NCBI GenBank assembly: GCA_028023455.1 | Contig: JAQFVV010006238.1 | Coordinates: 7,324,572 to 7,388,571, forward strand | DNA length: 64,000 bases | DNA from: Epiperipatus broadwayi | Taxonomy: Eukaryota > Onychophora > Udeonychophora > Euonychophora > Peripatidae | Reading direction: 5' to 3' | Shown: positions 58,622-64,000 of the stretch, in pieces | How the letters are laid out: every line of letters starts with the position of its first letter | How positions within the stretch are numbered: position 1 is the first letter of the stretch | Notes under the pieces: generated by a model | What the model was told of the DNA's origin: nothing | Databases searched by the model: none | The model's input: the letters and a program-made list of their open reading frames with translations, nothing else | Position numbers and translations under genes: made by a program

Positions 58622-59080
58622 AAAACAGATAATAGGGTATATGAGCACAGGCTTTCACATGACCCACCACTCTCCATCTATCTCATAACACTGATACACT
58701 GGAACACATATATGTTGAAAAGATAAATTATCACCAATATTGGTATTTCATGCTAAACCAGCAATCATCAGTTGGTCCAGATTATCATCTCTACAGATAT
58801 ACGCAACAAGTGCGCAGATATATATTAAGATAGCCAATCCTCATACTTTAATGGACAGGCTTCAATCCACTTTACACTCCAACTCTTCAATTATCTTTCC
58901 AATTGAAAATCTGATGATTGAATGCTTAAAGGCCACCCTGAGGCCAAGATTCTCATCACACCCATGTTGACCTAAAGTCAATCTGACCCTTCATGTACAG
59001 TACATAATCCATTTAATACATGTATGAGGAATTGATACAGATATATAATAAGCCTGTATTTCAGTTAAAACAGATAATAG
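58622..59080 (+). mobile_element. Foldback-family copy with 14-bp target-site duplications
   Basis: The element 58636-59066 is flanked by exact copies of aaaacagataatag (58622-58635 and 59067-59080). It starts ggtatatgagcacaggc and ends cctgtatttcagtt. Compared with the cluster at 47.8-49.6 kb it lacks the first about 50 bp, so it is truncated at one end while retaining the other. A one-sided truncation plus a 14-bp duplication points to copying by reverse transcription rather than cut-and-paste transposition. It is non-coding; the frame 58740-58970 is repeat sequence. Confidence 0.87.
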
Positions 59081-59909
59081 TATAAAATGTAAAATTAAAA
59101 CCTTTAACCTATATATCGTTCATAAGAAAAGTTTACCTTAACTCCAGAAAGGAGTTGGTAAAGGGGATACTATTTTTGAAAAAGTTAATAAAGATACATA
59201 TGCACAAATGTAGATAGCAGTTTCTGGGTCTTCTTTTACTGTTTTTATTAATCTGCTATAAGAGTTTGTACTGGAATTGCTTCCATCATATTAAGAAGTG
59301 CACTCATTTGTATGGCAGATTTGCAAGTAGTAGTTGGCTATGTTGATGGCTACTCAGCAAACAAGATTAAACATTTAGCTGAAAATTTGAAAGTGGAGTT
59401 CATTTTCCAGTGCTTTAGCTGTTTATAATGTTAACATGGTCACTGGTAAAAAGTTTTGGACACCACATGCTAATCAGGCAAGATAATAATCAAAAATAAA
59501 AACAGAATCACAACAGAATAGAATATAGAAAACTGAACAGAATGGAATAGATTGAATTCTAATTCTCAGCTAGAATTTTATAGCACTCAATTTAATTAAT
59601 TAACCCACTCATTTTCTAAGAATTTTTAATTAGCCAAGACAGTAATTATATGTTTAAATCAGGTAAGTCAATTATTATTCAATGTGATAAATTTACCAAA
59701 TTTTTAGATAGATCAATCTGGGGGGGATTTACATGTAAGACAATGTTAAATAAAAAACAAAATAAGTGATTTTCTTAAAAGTATTTTTAATTAATAGAAA
59801 CAAAAATAAGTAATGATTGATAAATGTTTTATAAATTAAGTATTGCTCTTGTAATACAAATTGTTATTTTTCTCCTTTATTTTTTTTGCATTTCTTCATA
59901 TATTCATAT
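59081..59909. other. AT-rich spacer
   Basis: No gene or recognisable repeat. Confidence 0.5.
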
Positions 59910-60183
59910 ATATTGCTTATAATAACTTCTTTCATATACATTTTAATGCAAATTTTTTTATATAAAACTTTTTTATTTTTCTGACAGTTTTGACTGTCCA
60001 GTAGTCTTCATCACAGATTTCTGAACCATCTTTTGCTTTTAAAAATAAATAAAAAAACAAAGGAAGGTTCAGAAAGCTCTGATGAAGACTGCAGGACAGT
60101 CGAAATTGTCAGGAAAATAAAGAAGTTTTATATGAAAAAATTTGCATTAAAGTGTATATGAAAGAAGTTATTATAAGCAATAT
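59910..60183. repeat. 274-bp palindrome with about 119-bp arms
   Basis: The arms 59910-60028 and 60065-60183 are reverse complements with about ten mismatches (attgcttataataacttc / gaagttattataagcaat; ctgacagttttgactgtcc / ggacagtcgaaattgtcag). The spacer is 36 bp and A-rich. It is a MITE-like foldback with no coding capacity. Confidence 0.9.
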
Positions 60184-60348
60184 AAATTGTTAAGATAATA
60201 ATTTTAGTTACAAAGTACATTTTTGATTTTTTTTTACAACTAAAATAACATTGACCAACATAATAAACAGAAATTTATTAATGTGTGTTGCTTTTCCAAC
60301 ATTAAATATTTTAGCATATTGTTATCTTTATCTAGCAAGCAAAATATT

Positions 60349-60475
60349 TTTAAAGTTGTATTTTGCATTGAATCTTACAAGAGGAATTAAGAAATTGTTT
60401 TCAAGAGGTTTAAGGTTATCTGAAGAGATAGTTACCAATCCAATGTAGCTAACTATCCAGCTTTGATTGGTACAT
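60349..60475 (+). repeat. Dispersed repeat, partner of 57216-57345
   Basis: It contains the blocks listed for 57216-57345, in the same order and orientation. The plus-strand frame 60251-60448 runs into it and is probably chance. Confidence 0.75.
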
Positions 60476-63400
60476 GGGAAATTAACTATCTATAGCTGCA
60501 AGGAAAAACAAGGATGGAGGACCATACAAATCCTTACATTGCTAAGCCAATTAAGTACTGCCTTCCCATTAACTGATTCTCTATGAGTGTCTATTAAAGA
60601 AATTGTTGTATGGTAGTGTTTTTGTAAATGTTACTTTTTTGTATATATATATTGTAACAAAATTAAAGGTCGTTCAAAAGATATTACCATACCTGAGTTG
60701 TCTACAATATATATATAAGATCATAATATTTAAAATAACGTTGGATTTCTCAAGATATCCCACTATCAATAATTATAAACAAATTATTAATAACAAGTAT
60801 TATAACTCAGGTATATGAAATCACGTGAGGTGAGTACACTAGTAATTCAATAAAATATAACTCAGGTATACAGACAGTAGATCTTATCCACTTTCATTTC
60901 TTGGTTTGATGTTAAGTGCATGTTTAAACAAATACTAAGTGAATATGGTCTAGCAGGGCACCACTAGATTATCTAAATCTATACATGGTTATATCTAATA
61001 ACCTTTCACATGTACCGGGTTTGAATCCCCCTTTTTTTTGGTACTTTATTTCTAATAAAAATGGGAGATTTTGCTTTTTGAGCCATATCACTATACGCAC
61101 TAATATTTAGGCAAAAGTAAAACATCTTCAAACCAAAGTGGAGTATATTAGACATAAATCATTTCTTAGATCTTAGCATAACAAATGTGTTTCAACATTT
61201 TTATAAGTTTACTAGCTCAGATTATATATAACTAATTTAGAATGGCAATTCACTCATCCTTGCATGAAATAGATGATGGGATGTGGTTATAATAATACTA
61301 AGAAATCACTAAATATTATGGAATCAATATTTCTTTATGGCCTGTAAACATTTAAACAGCTCATTAATTAAAACGTTGATGATGATGATGATAATAATAA
61401 TGATAATGACAAGGGTTTTAACTACAGCTCTAGGACTAAGCCTAAACATAAAACTAATTTTTATAAAGAAATTCATAATTATTGCTTAATTATAGCATAT
61501 TTACTTATATCTTAAATAACTAATATTCAACCATTGATGATGATGAATAATCACACTTAACAAAGACTACCCTTAATGAAATATATACGCCTCATTTAAT
61601 AAAACAAACTAATATTTATTACTGCATTTCTAACATATACATAAAAATTTCTAGATAAACATGAAAATTGACATGAATAATAATAATGATAATAATTGAT
61701 TATATAACAATTCTCAGATTAATTTCAAGTTCTTCCCCCTTTCCCTTCAAATGTATTTTGTATTAAGTTGGATGTCACATTGACCATGATTTTCACTCCA
61801 TGAGAAAAGTATTTCAAGAAAAAAAATATTATCTGCTCATTAGCACACATACTTTATAAATCTAATATGTAAGTAGAATGTTAAAAAAAATGTTAATAGA
61901 ATTGAAAGAGCAAGTTTTAGAAACAAGTTTTAAATTATTTTCTCCCCCTCTCTTCTACCTCTGAAATGCTGTACTTAACTTGAAACAAAATAATCTAATA
62001 TTCTAATACTACTTGTTACTTCACATTCACTCGCAATTATACACATATAAAAATATTATTATGTATGTGCGTGTTTTATCCCCTAATAACAAAATATTAT
62101 TTAAAACCAAAATAATAATAATATATTAGTTAAAACTAAAATCATAATACCATAAAAAAAATTGTTTTACACATTAATATTTTTCATAACTGTAAAATTA
62201 ATAAACAAATAATTTTGATACATTCAAGATCATTTATGAAGCTCAAAGTTATTATTAGTAAGACATTCTTGTTTTTAATCAATCTGAATAGTCTTTAAAA
62301 GTTCTTTAAATAAAATATACCACTTTATTGCTAAAATGTTCATTAAGACTCTGATATCATAAAGAAAATAGATATAAAAAGTCATATTACCGATCTTTTG
62401 TTTGTGGTGAATTTCCAAGGGTTCAAACTTGTCTTGTATAATGTCTATATTTCTGCAGCTACTATTTCCGTTTTACGTGGGAACAATCTCTTTCTTGAGG
62501 TGTATAACTATTTGATGATGATGACTCTATTGAGGTTATTTGCTTTAGTGGACAATTTGGAAATCATTATATTAATTTTTCTTCTCTTCCTGTCAAGCAT
62601 GATTCTTTTAGTGGATGAAATACAGCCGTTGTTTTTACATTTATAAATTTTCTTGAGTTTAAAATCAGTTGTTGGAACAATTAATTGGACTTGATGATTA
62701 ATATTTATCGGTAGATTAATTCATCTTTTATCGAATGCAGGTGAATGCTTTCTTCCTTCTATTAAAAACATCTTATTTCTCTGGTCAGTTGAAAGGTGTA
62801 GAATATTATTTTAGACACAACATCTTTTCTTTCCTATGTGATGTGCAGCTTCCCCAGATGGTCCAGCAAAGATGGGACATACATATAATTTTTCTAGCCA
62901 GCCATTTCTTATATTTTCAACACTCAATTTAATAGTCTAATAATCTGAATCATAATCACAATAATAATAATTCTTCAAGACAGCTTTTTATATCCAATTT
63001 TTAGCTAACTTAACCAATCAGAGATAGCGTCACTTTCTATTTTTAGACAAATTCATTTTAATTAGATCTCTAATTTATTTTCAACTGAAAAGTTTAATCC
63101 TTTTTCCAGACACTTTTGTTTAAAAAAAAAATAGACTTAATCCTTATTTCCTTTCTTTTTTTACATCTAGGTAACATTTCAAATTTTTGAGCTTCCTTCT
63201 TTAGATTTTAAGATAAGACAATTTCAAAATTAGAGTTCCCACCCAGATTAAGCTCCCAAAGTGACAAACAATCATTTACAAAAACAAAATTGCTACAAAA
63301 ATAGATATCTGATTCAACAGATTTCCTCTTTTAACATAAAATTGTACAAAAAAAATAATTTGACAGATTTAATCATTCCTTTTCTTTCAATATTTAATAA

Positions 63401-63950
63401 ATGTAAATTTCTGTATGTAATGTACACACATACTTCATTATTTCAAATCATTCATAAACTAACATTAAATAATATAATTGCTAGCTTAGTAATTATAACC
63501 CTAATATTTAATTGAATCTGTAACTTTTAAATCCCAATTACAATTACAGAAAAGCAAAATAGAAGTATAGAATAAGATATTAGAATTGATCAAGCATAGG
63601 TTAGTTTTAAAGAAAGTTAAAATGTTGAATAGTTGAAATATGAAACAATTAAATAGCTTACACATACACTGCCTATACATATGCATTATAACTTTGCTTT
63701 TTAACAGAAAATTTAAATATTAAGTGTGTGTGCTGCTCTTTTTGAGATTTATTAACACACAAACAAGTAAAGCATATAATTGTTGACCCACTCTCTTTCT
63801 ATCTAAAGCTTTTAAAATTTTGATCTGGTAGGGTTTGAACTTGGATGCCCTACAGCTTCTTTTATGGTTATATAAAAATGTGATGATGATTTTGTTTTAC
63901 ATTTTACATGCACATTACTATAAATTTAGCTAATGACTAAATTGTAATGG

Positions 63951-63953
<3 letters not shown>
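60476..63953. other. AT-rich stretch, no gene supported
   Basis: No gene is supported in 3.5 kb. Minor items: a B-box-like accgggtttgaatccccc followed by T8 at about 61014-61039, possibly an old tRNA-like fragment; tataactcaggtata at about 60799 and 60857, with an inverse near 60687; a (GAT)n run at 61378-61393; and a minus-strand B-box-like sequence (aagttcaaaccctac) near 63829-63843. The frames at 62398-62646 and 62735-62932 lie in a slightly less AT-rich patch but have no recognisable domain or splice pattern. Confidence 0.45.
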
Positions 63954-63989
<36 letters not shown>

Positions 63990-64000
63990 TATATATATAT
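63954..64000. repeat. (TA)n tract at the window edge
   Basis: A TA run with one acaat interruption, continuing to the end of the window. Confidence 0.9.

Overview
This is strongly AT-rich eukaryotic DNA, almost certainly from an invertebrate animal. It is packed with non-LTR retrotransposons, Penelope-like elements, tRNA-derived SINEs, foldback repeats and microsatellites, and long open reading frames are rare. I see no operons, ribosome binding sites or bacterial or phage genes. The species cannot be named from the sequence alone. Most open frames in the window are chance frames in AT-rich DNA or decayed pieces of mobile elements.

Layout. 1-1.08 kb: tandem repeat with a 456/428-bp unit. 2.4-5.1 kb: decayed RTE-like LINE, directly followed at 5.2-5.9 kb by a Penelope-like (GIY-YIG) remnant. 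5.9-13.9 kb: mostly featureless AT-rich DNA holding a pair of covarying 33-nt hairpins (8.55-8.64 kb), a 250-bp palindrome with a G-rich centre (11.4-11.7 kb) and a small foldback (12.3 kb). 13.98-16.24 kb: a 2.26-kb insertion bounded by TGTAACGA...TCGTTACA inside an AT microsatellite. 16.6-18.6 kb: a second RTE-like copy, split by a nested LINE fragment with an 11-bp target-site duplication. 19.8-20.7 kb: an inverted pair of the 456-bp repeat. 22.0 kb: SINE. 22.75-28.0 kb (minus strand): a nearly full-length two-ORF LINE, dead at its catalytic sites. 29.0 kb: second SINE. 35.0 kb: a short 3' end of the RTE-like LINE.

The only convincing host coding sequence is a 73-codon terminal exon at 38981-39202 (plus strand), with a good 3' splice site, a stop codon and a downstream AATAAA. 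A short upstream exon at 38199-38234 fits in phase but is tentative. The protein family is not recognised.

From 40 kb to 60.2 kb the window is a mosaic of repeats: local duplications, two more SINEs, a foldback family of about 450 bp with 12-14-bp target-site duplications, an element of about 1.24 kb with 37-bp terminal inverted repeats (46.5-47.75 kb), a 1.8-kb cluster of the foldback family with two copies facing each way (47.8-49.6 kb), a fresh 156-bp tandem duplication (52.7-53.0 kb), a second Penelope-like remnant arranged as an inverted dimer (54.6-55.3 kb), and two further palindromes (56.9-57.15 and 59.9-60.2 kb). The last 3.5 kb shows nothing beyond AT-rich sequence and a terminal (TA)n tract.

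The elements appear to depend on one another. The tRNA-only SINEs and the foldback family carry target-site duplications of the LINE type, so they were probably mobilised by LINEs such as the two families seen here. No new multi-gene system could be supported. The most interesting signals are the unassigned exon, the tRNA-Val-like SINEs, the covarying hairpin pair, the Penelope inverted structures and a core motif shared by otherwise different repeats.
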